Part shown: piece by piece, positions 10,274 through 40,400 of the stretch
How positions within the stretch are numbered: position 1 is the stretch's first letter
How the letters are laid out: each line of letters starts with the position of its first letter
Origin: Lepus europaeus
Taxonomy: Eukaryota > Chordata > Mammalia > Lagomorpha > Leporidae
NCBI RefSeq assembly: GCF_033115175.1
Contig: NC_084850.1
Location: 930,001-994,000, forward strand
Length of the DNA: 64,000 bases
Direction of reading: 5' to 3'
Translations under genes and position numbers: made by a program
The notes under the pieces: generated by a model
The model's database searches: none
What the model saw: the letters and a program-made list of their open reading frames with translations, nothing else
Told to the model about the DNA's origin: nothing

Positions 10274-10850
10274 GAAGCTGATGTGGTTAAAAGCACACGA
10301 CAACAAGAAGATTGCAGAGTGACTGTGAAGAAGCCACCGGGAGTCCCAATGGCATCGCCAGAAGTCCTGGCTCGCCATCCCTTAAAGAGAGTGGCCGAAC
10401 GCGTTAGAACACGTGGTGTGTTGGGGCCCCCGTGGAAGGGGTGGACATACTCACGGCACTGCTTGGGTAGTTCCCGCACACCCTGAGGCTCTTTGGTGAC
10501 AATGCCCAGGCCCTCACACGGAAGACCATCATGTACCCGGGAATGTTCGTCCATGGCGAGGCCCCACTGCGAAGATGGCTATCAAGGACACGGTGACCAC
10601 GAGCACTGCAAAGACCACAGCACCTGCGTCATTGACCTTAAGGTCAACAACTGCTCTTCTTCTGGAGCGTGAGTGATCACACTTTGCGCACAATAGCCTT
10701 GGCAATGGCTGCATCTCAGCCGGCATCTGTATACTGCCTCAACCAAGTTAATAGCTTCCAGATCCCCTCCCACCTGTTAGCAGAGGGTGCAGCTCTTTCA
10801 ACAGCAGCCCGGCCCATCACAACCACTCTTCCTTATGCTTTATTCTATTT
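10274..10850. other. Unidentified unique, moderately GC-rich segment
   Basis: A stretch of about 575 bp between CSINEs with open frames on both strands. The minus strand encodes a hydrophobic stretch AVVFAVLVVTVSLIAIFAVG near 10569-10628, and a plus-strand frame is cysteine/histidine-rich. I recognise neither. It could be a decayed retrocopy or old unique sequence. Confidence 0.3.
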
Positions 10851-10851
10851 T

Positions 10852-11173
10852 ATTTTTTTAACATTTATTTATTAGAAAGGCAGAGCTACAGAGAGGCAGA
10901 GACAGAGAGAGAGGTCTTCCATCCACTGGTTCACTCCCCAGATGGCTGCAATGGCCAGAGCTGCACTGATCTGACGTCAGGAGCCAGGAGCTTCCTCCAG
11001 GGCTGCCACGCGGGTGCAGGGGCCCAAGGACTTGGGCCATCTTCTACTACTTTCCCAGGCCACAGCAGAGAGCTGGATCGGAAGAGGAGCAGCCGGGTCT
11101 AGAACTGGTGCCCATATGGGATGCCGGTACAGCAGGCAGCGGCTTTACCCGCTGTGCCACAGCGTTGGACCCC
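10852..11173 (-). repeat. CSINE, full length
   Basis: CATTTATTTATTAGAAAGGC to CCACAGCGTTGGACCCC. Confidence 0.9.
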
Positions 11174-11402
11174 TTATGTTTTATTGAGAAATAGGATGTG
11201 GGCATCTTTAAAGGCACAGTGTGATGTGAGGGTGCATTCAAACACTGTGCCATGATCATCTCAAGATCGTAGGTTATCTGTCATCTCACACATTTGTCAC
11301 TCTGTTGTGAAGAGAACATTTAGAATCCTCTCTTCTAGAGATCTTGAACTACATGATATAATGTTGTTAACTATACTCAAACAGCGATCAAGATATGCAG
11401 GG

Positions 11403-11742
11403 CACAGGCTGGTGTTGGGATGCAGCGAGTTCAGCTGCCACTTGCGACGCCAGCATCCTATATCGGAAAGCCACTTCAAGTCCTGGCTGCTCTAGTTTCC
11501 TGCTAATATTATCTGGGAAGGCAGCAAGATGGCCCAAGTACTTGGGTCTCTGCCACACACATGGGAAACCCAGATGGAGTTCCAGTCTCCTGGGTTAGGA
11601 CTAGTCCAGCCCTGGCCATTGAGGTCATTTGGAAAATAAACCAGCAGACGGAAGATCTCTTTGTCTCTCTGTCTCTCTCTCTGTCTCTCTATCCTCTCCC
11701 ACCCCCCATCACTCCGCCTTTCAAATAAATAAATAAATTCAT
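11403..11742 (+). repeat. CSINE, older
   Basis: GGCTGGTGTTGGGATGCAGC to CAAATAAATAAATAAATTC. The 11174-11402 interval before it is unique. Confidence 0.85.
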
Positions 11743-11769
11743 ATTTAAGAACAGGGCCCGGGAGGGGGG

Positions 11770-12099
11770 AGGGGCTGTGTTGTGGTATAGCGGGTAAAGC
11801 CGCCACCTGTGATGCCGGCATCCCATATGGGTGCCAGTTTGAGTCTCAGCTGCTTCACTTGTGGTCCTGGCTGCTCCATTTCCAATCCAACTCCCAGCTA
11901 ACAGCCTGGGAAAGCAGTGGAAGATGGCCCAAGTCCTTGGACCCCTGCCACCCGGATAGAAGACCTGGAAGCAGCTCCTGGTTTTGGCTTGGCCTAGCCC
12001 TGGCTGCTGTGGCCATTTGAGATGGAAGATCTCTCTCTCTACTTGTGCCTCTCCCTCTCTGTAACTGCCTTTCACACAAATAAATAAATCTTTTCTTTT
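11770..12099 (+). repeat. CSINE with short central duplication
   Basis: GGGGCTGTGTTGTGGTATAG to CACAAATAAATAAATC. It has an extra GGTCCTGGCTGCTCC unit after the B-box region. Confidence 0.85.
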
Positions 12100-12126
12100 C
12101 TTGAAAAAGAAAATGGTGTACAGAGG

Positions 12127-12345
12127 CTGGGGCTGGTGTTGGGGCACTGGTTAAGCTGCCAGTTCAAGTCTTGGCTGCTCTATTTCCAATCTAGTTTCCT
12201 GTTAATGCGCCTGGGCAGGTAGCAGAAGATGGTCCAAGTACTTGGGCCCCTGTCAGCCACGTGGGAGACCCAGATGGAGTTCCAGGCTCCTGGCTTCGGC
12301 CTGGCCCAGCCCTAGCAGTTGCAGCCATCTTTCTGTCTGTGTCCT
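12127..12345 (+). repeat. CSINE, 3'-truncated
   Basis: Head GGGGCTGGTGTTGGGGCACT, body, then lost after GCAGCCATCTTTCTGTCTG. The 12346-12625 interval is unique, with a C run near 12570. Confidence 0.8.
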
Positions 12346-12625
12346 CTCTCTTCCTTCCCCCTGCCCCTGCCCCGTGACTGTTCTCAACCCTGGTAACACT
12401 GTGGCCCACACTCTGTCCGTCAGCCAAGGCTGATCACCCTGGGAGAGCCCCAGCTCACACAGGCCCCCAGGCTGCTCCCTCCCGGGGAGGTTTTGCCTTC
12501 AGGCTCAGTGGCAGCAGCTGGGTTGCAACCTCCCCGGGGAAGCCTCTGGGGGAACGTGCTGGGAGCCGCCCCCCCCCCTTCTGAGGAAACTGCTGCCTCC
12601 AAGTCGTTTCACTATTATCACTTTT

Positions 12626-12900
12626 AAGTGCTTATTTATTTATTTTCATCTATCTGTGAGCTCTTTCGTCTGCTGGTTCACTCCCCAAATGGCCACAATG
12701 GCAGGGGTTGGGCCACTTTGAAGCCAGGAACTGGGAGCTTCATCTGGGTCTCTTGTGTGGGTACAGGGGTGCAGAGACTTGAGCTGTCCTCTGCTGCTTT
12801 CCCAGGCACATAAGCAGGGAGCTGGGTCAGAAATGGAGCAGCCGGAACTCAACAATGCTGGTGTCCCTAGTGGGGCTTAACCTGCTGCGTTCATCCCTGG
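12626..12900 (-). repeat. CSINE, diverged
   Basis: TGCTTATTTATTTATTTTCA and GTCTGCTGGTTCACTCCCC, with a decayed head. Confidence 0.75.
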
Positions 12901-12981
12901 TGCCTCCAATTCTCTGCTGCTGGCTACCCCCTCCAAGTATCCAAAAATGTGTTTTGAACTGCAGAATTTCTATACTTTAAA

Positions 12982-13299
12982 AAAAACCTATTTTATTTAT
13001 TTATTTGAGAGGTAGAGTTACAGAGAGATGCAGAGATAGAGAGAAAGGTCTTCCATCCACTGGTTCACTCCCCAGATGGCCACAACAGCCAGAGCTGTGC
13101 TGATCTGAAGCCAGAAGCTTCTTCCAGGTCTCCCACATGGGTGCAAGGGCCCAAGGACTTGGGCCATCTTCTACTGCTGTCCCAGACCATAGCAGAGAGC
13201 TGGATTGGAAGTGGAGCAGCCGGGACTCAACTGGCACCCATATGGGATGCCAGCACTGCAGGAGGAGGATTAACCCACTGTGCCACAGCGCCGGGCCCC
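12982..13299 (-). repeat. CSINE, full length
   Basis: TTTTATTTATTTATTTGAGA to GTGCCACAGCGCCGGGCCCC. Confidence 0.92.
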
Positions 13300-13796
13300 T
13301 AGAATTGATACACTTTTTGCTAGTGTATAACTGAGGCCACCAACACAATGTTGGCAAGTGATTATTACATATAAAGGTAAAATTGGTTGGCTTTTATCTC
13401 TTTTCCTGAGACATGGGGGTGAATGTGTGAACTTGATTCACGGAGACAGTGTGTTCCAGTCCCTGGAGTTGGTGCTAGGGTAAGAAATGGCCACTTCGAG
13501 ACTGGCTTCATATACGTTGGCGGGAAGCGTGTGTGTCCTGGTGCAAAGAGCACTGGGAAGAGGGAGGCCCGTGTGTGAGTGTGTGCGAAGGCCCTAGGTG
13601 ATGTCGTTCTTTCATTCCGTTAATGGGCATTGAGAATCTGGTGGCAGACGATGAAGGATGTGGTGAAGACGAACCCCAAAGCTCTGCTGGGGGGACAAGA
13701 AGGGAAGTCAGTGAGTTGGATTTCTGGTCTGTGAGCTTGAGGATTCATCAGAAGAAACAAGCCATCAGAGTTCATTACCATCAAAACCGAATGGCA
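13300..13796. other. Unique interval
   Basis: No repeat or gene recognised. A GT-rich patch lies near 13568-13590. Confidence 0.5.
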
Positions 13797-14054
13797 GGGG
13801 CTGGCATTGTGGCTCAGCGGGTTAACTCACCACCTGCAACTCTGTCATCCCATAGGGGCGCCAGTTCATGTCTTGGCTTCTCCACTTCCCATCCAGCTCC
13901 CTGCTGATGTGCCTGGGAAAGCAGCAGAAGATGGCTCAAGTCCTTGGGCCCCTGCACCCACATAGGGGATCCAGAAGAACTCCTGGCTCCTGGCTTCAGA
14001 CCAACCCAGCTCTAGCCATTGGAGCCATTTGGGGAGTGAACCAGTGGATGGAAG

Positions 14055-14090
<36 letters not shown>

Positions 14091-14119
14091 GCTTTGAAAA
14101 TAAATGAATAAATCTTAAA
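13797..14119 (+). repeat. CSINE, full length
   Basis: AGGGGCTGGCATTGTGGCTC to AAATAAATGAATAAATCTT, with a CT run at 14057-14086. Confidence 0.9.
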
Positions 14120-14379
14120 AAAAAATGAAATGCAAAGAGCACTCACTGAGCATCTGTTTTGTACAACAATGGAAAGCGAGAACAGTCTTCCTTTAAGCAT
14201 AGCTTGCGCAGGAGGAGAGGCACCAATTTCCGTGGATCGGGAGCTCAGGTAGGGGCTGAGGCTGCGTCTGGTTGCGGCTCAGAGGCCTTGGTCCCTCCCT
14301 GCATGGGCCTCTCAGGCCATGACTGCCACCTTCCCCCTCCCGGAACTGGAATGAGACAAAGATGTCTGCAGTCACTCCT

Positions 14380-14413
14380 TCTTTTATTATTGTTATTATT
14401 ATTATTATTATTT
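14380..14413 (+). repeat. (ATT)n microsatellite
   Basis: About ten TTA/ATT units (TATTATTGTTATTATTATTA...), abutting a CSINE fragment. Confidence 0.8.
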
Positions 14414-14527
14414 GTACTTATTTAAAAGATTCCTGGAAGTAGAGCAGCTAGGACTAGAACCGGTGCCCCATGGGATGCTGCTGTGTCGCAGGCAGCGGCT
14501 TTACTGCTACGCCACATCACCGGCCCC
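14414..14527 (-). repeat. CSINE, tail and head only
   Basis: A short tail joined to the head-proximal third, ending CACATCACCGGCCCC. The centre is absent, but the junction differs from the short derivative at 2845. Confidence 0.75.
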
Positions 14528-15979
14528 GTGGTTGTTTCTTTCAGGCCATTCCTGGTCTGACAGTTCAGCAGGCTGGAAGGCCAAGATCAAGGTGCCAGCA
14601 GGCTGGCTCTCCTGAGGCTGCTCCCCTTGGCTGGTGGCCTCACAGGGCCCCTGGTGCCTTCCACCACTTTACCAGTTGGCTCTGATCTCTAAAGCCAGAG
14701 CCAAGGGCAAGTCTGATCCTCTGCTTGTTTTCCAGCTTCCATTTTTCACAGTTGCAATCCCTCCCTCCCATTTCAGAGCCGTCTGGAGCAATAAGGGCTA
14801 AAGCCATGTTTAAGCTCCTGGGCTTCCCCTAGAGGCGCTCCCCATGTCCCCGTAGTTACACCCCCGCTTTCCTTCCTGGTGTTGTTTATTTGCGTTTTTC
14901 TCTGCTTTCATTCTAGCCAGGGGCGTGCCTGTGTGCCCGCTTTCAAAGCAGCACCTTGCGCCGCGAAGGCTCTGCCGTCGTCGTGGTTTCGGCTGTGTTG
15001 GCGAGTTCCTTCCTGCTGCCGTCTTGCGGTCCGGAGCCCTTTCTGCTGCTGTCTGCCTTCCTCCTTTTAAGGCTATCAGCTTCCCCGGCAGCTTTCCTAG
15101 GCTGGGTTTTCACGGTTGCTCAGTTCTAAACGCTTTTACATTTTCATTGTAATACTTGGACCAGTTCATTACCTGCAAGTGTACTACTTAATTTAAATTT
15201 GCAAACACATGGGAGGACTTCTTACAAGCTCTGAGTTTCTTGTCTTGCAGCTGGAGAATTGGGTCTGAGGACAGCAATGCTTTGACTGTTGGTTGAGACT
15301 CGTTTTGCAGCCTGGGGCATGGGGCATTTTAGCAGATGTTCGAAGTGAATCTGGAAAGAATGTGTCCCCTCTGGTTTTTGGATGTTTGTTCAGTCAGGCT
15401 GGGTCACGTTTTCCCATGTTCTTACTAATTCTGTCGGGTTGAACTATCATGTCCAGCGAGAGGTGGAGTGATGTAGTGTGGAGAATCTACTACTTGATTC
15501 ATTTTTCCTTTGCTCCTTTTCTTCTGTTTTTATGCTCATCCACGGCCCCATTATGAGTGGTCATTGTGCAGTGACCTCTTTAATCATACTTGTGATTTTG
15601 CCCCTGAAGCTGACTTTGTCCAGTATTCTCTTCTCTCTGCCTCCCCTGGGATCCGGAGCAAATCCTAACTTCACAATGTCGATAAAGCACAGACTGTTCT
15701 CGGCCCCCAACCAGAAGCCCAAGCACCTCTTCCCCAGGCTGTCTATACCGGGAGTCCCACGCCTGCTGCTGCTCTGCCTGCCCTGCTGTCGCTGCACACC
15801 AGCCTCATGGCAGCTGCACCTGCTCCTCAGACCTGCCCTCCCCTGGGGCTGCCCCTCCTGGCCAAGGGCACCGGTGCCCCCAGCCCTCCAAGCCAAAGCC
15901 CAGGGCCCCTCACCTTGCCTCCTCTGCCACAGGCTCCTCTCCCTTCCCTACCTAGTGTCTGTCAAGGGCTTTTTGTTAC
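14528..15979. other. Unique interval with one old repeat trace
   Basis: Bases about 14560-14660 (CAGCAGGCTGGAAGGCCAAG) resemble the same old repeat seen at 45310. The rest, including a GC-rich patch at 14920-15090, shows no supported gene. Confidence 0.45.
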
Positions 15980-16004
15980 AGATTTATTTATTCAAAAGGA
16001 AGAG

Positions 16005-16054
<50 letters not shown>

Positions 16055-16288
16055 CCCTTCCGTCTGCTGGTTCATTCCTTAGCATGGCCTGGCCTAGCCA
16101 GGAGCCAGGAACTCCATCTGGGTTTGCTATGTGGGTGGCAGGGCCATCCTCTGCTGCCTGCCATGCACATTAGCAGGAAGTGGGATCTGAAGTGTGGAGC
16201 AGACAGGACTCAAACCAGGCACTCTGAAATGGAATGTGGGTTTCCCAAGCAGTGGCTTAATCTGCTTTGCCATAACGCACACCGCACA
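15980..16288 (-). repeat. CSINE with (CT)n-(CA)n
   Basis: CAGATTTATTTATTCAAAAG, then CT and CA runs at 16005-16053, then a short body and a decayed head. Confidence 0.75.
16005..16053 (+). repeat. Compound (CT)n(CA)n microsatellite
   Basis: About 13 CT units followed by about 11 CA units. Probably polymorphic. Confidence 0.85.
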
Positions 16289-17319
16289 GGCACAGCCTTC
16301 TCACTCATTTTCATCTATCCGTCCATCGCTCTCTCTACCATCTCTGTTTCTATCTATCATCTATTCATCTGCCATGGGTTGAATATGATGTGTTCCCTCT
16401 CAAACTCTCGGTGAAACGTGACTGTGGCAGAGTTGGGAGATGTGGGCTATTTTCACTTATTTTTTGAGGTGAAATTCCTTCTCAACTACCCCATGCAGTG
16501 TTCAACAAATCCGCAGTGTTGGGCAACCTCTCCTGCGTAGCTCCGTAGCTTGCATCTCCCCAGAAAGCAACCCTGGACCCTTTAAGCAGTCTCTTTTCCT
16601 TTGCGCCCGCCCTCCAGACCAGTAACCATGAATGCAGCATGGCATGTGTGACGTCACCGAGCATGACTTCAGGGTGCAGCCCTGCTATTTCAGGGCTCAC
16701 TCATGGCCCGTTCCATGGACATGCCCCACACTGTCCATTCAGCTGTCACTGGATGCTTGGGCTGCTACGGGCATTCATGTATCTGTGTTTGCTTGCATGG
16801 CTGTTCTGAGTTCTCTTGGGCATGAAGCGAGGTGGGGCACACTGAGCCCATGGAACCTCCGTGCCTGGCTGTCTAGGGCTGGCTCTCCTCAGCTGCCCGT
16901 GCCCATGCCAGCCCAGCTCCTCCCTCCCCTGCATCCTGCTCCTGATTCACCCCTGGGCCTGGCACAAGCAGTGCCCTCTTCCTAGAAGGTCTAGAAGCAC
17001 GAGCATCCTGCCTGGGTCTCAGCTTAGCCAGCTCCCAGCTCCTTGCCTGCTGGCCTCATTCCTGGGGCTCCCCCCAGCCACCCTTGCTTCACAGCTTCTG
17101 TCAGAGGGTGCCTGGGGGGCAGGGAGCCTGCAGTGGTCCCCTGCCCTCAGCACTGGGCTCAGCCAATAGTTCTTAGGAAGTGGCCTTGTGGGCTCAGGCT
17201 CAGGGCCTCATTCATCTCCCCACAGCGGCCTGGAGGCTTAGGCTGCCTCCTTCCCTTACACTCACCCTTTCTGCCCCTCCCTCTCTCCCCAAAGCGGACA
17301 CTGAGGCTAGGAGGCAGCA
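16289..17319. other. Unique interval before the ABCD1 3' end
   Basis: No repeat and no recognisable gene. Base composition becomes GC-rich from about 16850. Confidence 0.5.
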
Positions 17320-18163
17320 CTGCATTTTCCACAGAAGTCTTTACTGAGGGGACCGAGGGAGCACCCAGCCCGAGGGCGGAGGGCCGGGAAAGGCACACGG
17401 CGGTGGGGTCTCCCTTTGGAGCGAGGGCTGGTGCCCCCTGCCGACCCCTCTTTGGCACTGAGCTGGGAACACGCCCTCACTCTGGCAGGGCCCCAGTGGC
17501 GGCTGGCAGTGTAGGCAGGCGACAGGAGCCGCCACGGGCCTCTGAGGCAGGGCAACGTGGAGGGAACACGGTGGCCGCCTCCCTTGCTGGCAGGTGCTCA
17601 CGCCGGCAACTGACATGGCTACAAACAGAGACTCCAATAAATTAGGCTGGAGGGACAGAGGGACGGGCTCTGCTGTGCAGCTTTCTCTGGGCTCCTTGGG
17701 GCCACTGGTGGGGAGGAGAGGGTGCAGACGAGGGGCTCTGTCTGACCAGGGTTCCTATCTGTTTGCTTCCGTGGCAGGAAGTGCGTCCTGTGGGACAGCA
17801 GCCTTGGTTGGTCACCCTGGGGGATGGCCACAGGGATGGACCATGGAGTCTTCGAGGGACTGAAGAGGTAATGGGCTCAGGCCTGGGCCTCCCCAGGCCT
17901 CTGCCCTGTTCCAGAGAAAAGTACAGGACCCAGTAATTGGGGAGCAGCCCCCGGGGCGAGGGATGAGGGATGTGGGCTGGTGGCAGGGGCATCCAGGCTG
18001 GCTGGGGTCTTCAGGGAAGGGCGGCAGGAGACGGGGCTGGGGCCATGGGAGAGGCATGCAGGGGCGGGCTGAGAGCGAGGGGGAGGGTGGGGGGTGTTTC
18101 TGCTTCCTTCATGTGATCCGAGAGCTTGGGGACAGGCTCGGGGCTGTGTGGTCAGGCCCTCCG
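17320..18163 (-). other. ABCD1: ABCD1 3' untranslated region (inferred end)
   Basis: The stretch after the stop is GC-rich, has no SINE, and runs to a hexamer AGTAAA on the minus strand at 17345-17340 followed by GACTTCTGTGG. AGTAAA is a known weaker variant of the poly(A) signal. The resulting 3' UTR of about 0.8 kb is close to what I expect for this gene. No canonical AATAAA was seen on this strand in the interval. The end is inferred and a different cleavage site is possible. Confidence 0.5.
17340..17345 (-). terminator. Candidate ABCD1 poly(A) signal AGTAAA
   Basis: Variant hexamer AGTAAA on the minus strand, about 820 bases after the ABCD1 stop codon. It is the first plausible signal in a region that lacks AATAAA on this strand. 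Position-based inference only. Confidence 0.4.
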
Positions 18164-36207
<18,044 letters not shown>

Positions 36208-36210
<3 letters not shown>

Positions 36211-37351
36211 AGTGGCGGTCCGCGCCCCCGCCTGGGCTTCGGGGCCGCTGAGGCCCCCGCAGCCCCTCGGCGGGGAAGCGGACGGAAAGCGTGAGGAGAC
36301 CGGGGGTCCCTGGGGACCTCCGAGCCCGGGACCGACCCGGGAGGGCAGGGCCGGGCGGAGAGAAATTGGGGCGGCGGGGGGTGGACCCGGGCTCTGGGGC
36401 GCGAGGGCCGGCCGCGGGGGCGGGGGACGGTGGCGAAGCCCAACTCGGAGGAGCCGCCGGGGTGGGCCTCGGGGAAGCGGTGCTGGGCCAGGGCGACGTC
36501 GAGGGGCCCTGGGGTGCCGCACGGCGGCTCTCGCGCTGGGTGGGCGTTTGGGCCCGAGAGGGCTGACAGGCGAGCGTCTCCGGTGTGTCAGGACGGCTGC
36601 TTCTAGAACTTCGCTCTGGATGGTTGCCTTGAGGTGCCTTGTTGAGACCTGCGTTTGCTCTTGGCCCTGACTCCCGCCCTCTAAGCAGTCTCGCTCGCTC
36701 GGGGGCCTCCCGCCCGCGTCAGAGGCACACGGCGGCTGGGAAGGGCCGTTTTAGCTCCGGAAACAGCTCCTGGCCTTCTCTCGGCCGGCCCCGTTGGAAA
36801 GGCTGAGGAGGGCAGGGCCTCCTGGTTCCCCCGAGGGGGCGGCGGCGGAGGCCGCTTTCGGACCGGGTGCAGCTCCCGAAGCACTGCGGGGCCGGGCCTG
36901 GTTCGTAGCAGGGATTTGGAAAAGGCCCGACGCTGTGCAGCGGAGCGCCGCGCGCCGCTGGGAAGGGAGCAGGCTGGGGGGCGTGCTGAGGGTTTCCTCC
37001 TGCTCCTGGGCTGTCTTTTTAAGAAAACCGCTTTCCCAGTTCCACAGGCACAGAAGGGGTTCTTGGACTCCCTTGGGGAAAGGGATCGTGCTGGCTCTGG
37101 AGGTAACGGAGGGTGGAGGGTGGCGACTAACCCTCTCCCGGGAAATGCAAGTTAGGCCTTTGGGCACCGTTGGCCGTGAGTGGCCTCGCGGAGCCCTGGC
37201 CGGTTCAGCTGGTGCTGCGAGGCTCTGAAGTCCAGCGCTGGGGCCCTGGGTGAAGGAAGAGTGGCAGCCCCGGGCGCGCAGAGCACCTGGCCTGGGTGCC
37301 CGCGGCTGCCCAGCTCTCACTGCTGCTCTTGTTCCTTCTGCACACGGCCAG
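36208..37351 (+). other. BCAP31 intron 1
   Basis: GC-rich, CpG-rich and SINE-free. It probably holds promoter-proximal regulatory sequence. Several long open frames on both strands reflect base composition rather than genes. Confidence 0.6.
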
Positions 37352-37484
37352 GAACGAAGCTCCCATCTCCCGGTTGGAAACCCAGCAACAGCATGAGTCT
37401 GCAGTGGACTGCAGTCGCCACCTTCCTCTATGCAGAGGTCTTTGCCGTGCTGCTTCTCTGCGTTCCCTTCATCTCTCCCAAGAG
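37352..37484 (+). CDS. BCAP31: BCAP31 exon 2 (leader end and residues 1-30)
   Basis: Acceptor ...CACACGGCCAG ends at 37351, giving a 41-base leader before ATG at 37393. The ATG context AACAGCATGA has A at neither -3 nor G at +4, so it is only moderate. Coding ends AAGAG before donor GTAGGG. It encodes the lumenal N-terminus and the first membrane helix (FLYAEVFAVLLLCVPFIS). Confidence 0.93.
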
Positions 37485-40400
37485 GTAGGGCCCGTGGAGC
37501 GCGCTGGCAGGCAGGCGGCGGGCTGCCCACGGCCAAGTCCTGCAGCTTGTGTGCAGAATTGGTGGGCCCTAGAACTGCGGCCCTAGGGAAGCAGGTAGAA
37601 CCTGTCTGGGCCGGGGGTGGTGGGGCTTGTGTTTCTCATTGTGGCCCTCCATACGGTTCTGCCTTGTCACGTCTTGCACAGCTCCTTTCCAGTGCGCCCT
37701 GCCTTCTTGACAATACCCTAAAGGGAGGAAGATCTAGCCTTAGTGTGTTCTGAGTGTGACTGCCCTCCCGCCGTCCCTGGGTGACGCGGCTGTGTGCTAT
37801 CCGGAAGCCTTGCACCATCAGGTCACGTTGCTGACTTGGTGCCTTCTGTCCCAGCTCGTCTCACTGGCCTTGCAGCGGAGCCTCGGGAGCATTACTCAGC
37901 CTCTGAAGGATGAAGCCATGTTCCTTTTCACTGTACACCAGACTGGAAATTAATTTTTAATTACAACATCTGAACACATCTATCTCTATTTAAATTAGAA
38001 GCTTTCTTTCAAATAAGGCTAGATTTCCACAAATTTTTAAAAATTCTTCCTTATGGAAAAAATTTATTTGAGAGGCGTTGTGGGGTAGCTTTTTAGGTCG
38101 CCTCCTGTGATGCTGGAATCCCATATCAGTGCTAGTTTGAGTCCCAGCTGCTCCACTTCCTATCTAGCCCCCTGCTAATGTGCCTGGGAAAGCAGCGGAG
38201 GATGGCCCAAGTCCTTGGGCCCTTGCCACTCAGGTAGGAGACCTCGTTGGAGTCCCCAGCTCCTGGTTTCGGCCTGGCCCAGCCCAGCCCAGCCCATTGT
38301 GGCCATTTGGGGAGTGAACGAGCGGACAGAAGATCTTTCTGTCTCTGCCTCTTCCCTTCTCTGTCATTCTGCCTTTCAGATAAATAAATCTTAAAGTTAC
38401 TTGAAGAGCAGAGAGACACAGAGGTTATCTTTTTTTTTTTTTTTTTTTTTTTTTGAGAGGCAGAGTGGATAGTGAGAGACAGAGAGAAAGGTCTTCCTTT
38501 TTGCCATTGGTTCACCCTCCAATGGCCGCTGTGGCCGGTGCATCGTGCTGATCCGAAGCCAGGAGCCAGGTGCTTCTCCTGGTCTCCCATGGGGTGCAGG
38601 GCCCAAGGACTTGGACCATCCTCCACTGCCTTCCCAGGCCATAGCAGAGAGCTGGCCTGGAAGAGGGGCAACCAGGATAGAATCCGGTGCCCCAACCGGG
38701 ACTAGACACAGCTTAACCCACTGTGTCACAACGCCAGTCCTACAAGGTGCACATTTTGAGTACTACAAAGGAGAGTACAATGAAAAGTGGGTTTTCCTCT
38801 CTAGAGACCACTAATGTCTAGGCGTTCCTATCTGTATACATGCAGCTTTTTTTTGAAGCACTTTTAAATAGCTACCATACATTGGAGACTTCCAGGTGTC
38901 TGAAGCTGACAGCATGCCGCTCTCGGGCCATGGAGAAGAGTGCAAAGCTGACTTCTGTGGTGGTCAGGGCCCTGCCCCCAGGATCATGTGCTTTCCCTTC
39001 ACAGATGGCAGAAGATTTTCAAGTCCCGCCTGGTGGAGTTGGTCGTGAGCTATGGCAACACCTTCTTTGTGGTTCTCATCAGCATTCTCGTGCTGCTGGT
39101 CATTGGTGAGTGGGCTGTGTGTGGCCTCTGCTATTCTGTGCTCTGCCAAGTGGGGCTTCTCGCAGACAGATCAGTGAGGCGCCCCGTCTTTCTTCTGGGC
39201 AAGATGGTGCTGCTGCCAGGCGTTTGTCGAGAGAGGTTCCTCCAGCAGGGGTGTGACTATACCAGGCAGTCTTTATCTGCATCCTTATGACAACTGCCTC
39301 ACATTTCTGAGGTTGCTTCTCAGGTCATTCTAGGAGCAAAGCTAAGACAAGCTAACTGGCTCGTGTCTCTGGTCTAAGCAGTACTGCTTTCCAGTCATTT
39401 AACCAGCAGCATTCTCCCTCAGTGTCTGAAACAGGTCTTCAAATAAGGGGCTGAGCACCCAAGTAGACAGGGAGCCTTGTGGAAGGAAGTCCTGCCATGT
39501 CTGCTAATGGAAAGGGGGACTGAGCTGACTAGCAGTATCGCCTGGGGACAGATCCCAGACCTCTCTCGATCTGGGCTGGACTTCAGGTCTTTGCAAGTGC
39601 TTCCAGCTCTGCGGTCCTATAAAGACAAATGGACCAGAGGGCATGCTTGGGTGGGGGTGGGGCTGGAGCCGGTGGTGCTAAGATGTAAGGTGGACATTTC
39701 AGGGCAATGTAGTGGCAGAGTTGTTTGGAGGCAAGAGGAGTCCATAAAACTCTTGTCTGGCTGTTAGTTGTGCACTTTTGCTGTGCTGAGTGATCACCGT
39801 GTCCACCTACCCAGACTCCACAGTGTCAGCTCTGTTGGGACAGGGGTCCTGTCTCATGGTGGTGCTGCTGCTTAGGCTTGGCATACTCCTCTCCCCCGTC
39901 CCCCTGTCCTCTGCAGAAATGCAGCGGGGACTGCGGGGATCAGGGGAGTGTGCAAAGACTACCTCCCACTCCAGGCCTCCAGCTGCAGCATCAAGCATTT
40001 CTCCTTCCTGATGTCTTGAGGCCGGACAGGATATGTTCAGGAAGAACTGCCTCTGAACAGGCCAGGTGCGGCTTGCAGTTCCAGCTACGTAGGATAGTGC
40101 TTCGCTGTTCCTGCAATACTGGGCAAGACCCCAAGAGGCAGTTCTTCCCAATCAGGACTCTTCCCTGAGCATCTCTGAGCCAGGAGCTCGGAGGGGAGTT
40201 GTGTGTTGTCTCTGGGGCTGAGCTCCACAAAAAGCCAGGCTACAGAATTTTTGAACTGTGCCTGTATATTTTTGCTTTTAGGTTCCGATTGGAGGCAAGG
40301 ACTAGGGAAACAAGGGATAAAGCCAGAGATTATTACCTCAGTGCCTTACGCCTTCCAGTACTGTAACCATCTCTATTTCCTACCGCAGCTCAATGAGCCA

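Larger units (their letters stand above)
1..17319. other. Intergenic region downstream of ABCD1
   Basis: Tightly packed CSINEs in both orientations, with old LINE-1 fragments mostly on the minus strand. In other mammals this gap separates ABCD1 from PLXNB3. No PLXNB3 exon was recognised, so that gene would lie beyond the left edge if synteny holds. Unidentified unique stretches are listed separately. Confidence 0.7.
37485..39004 (+). other. BCAP31 intron 2
   Basis: Contains two CSINEs in opposite orientations (38070-38398 plus, 38430-38740 minus), separated only by the poly(T) of the second. The rest is unique sequence with no supported gene. Confidence 0.7.

Noticed and set aside
1-17319. 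PLXNB3 exons expected by synteny to the left of ABCD1
   Set aside because: No plexin-like sequence was recognised. The gene probably starts outside the window.
17043-17645. 200-codon plus-strand frame near the ABCD1 3' end
   Set aside because: GC-rich, Pro/Ala/Arg/Gly-rich translation with no domain. It overlaps the likely ABCD1 3' UTR on the other strand.
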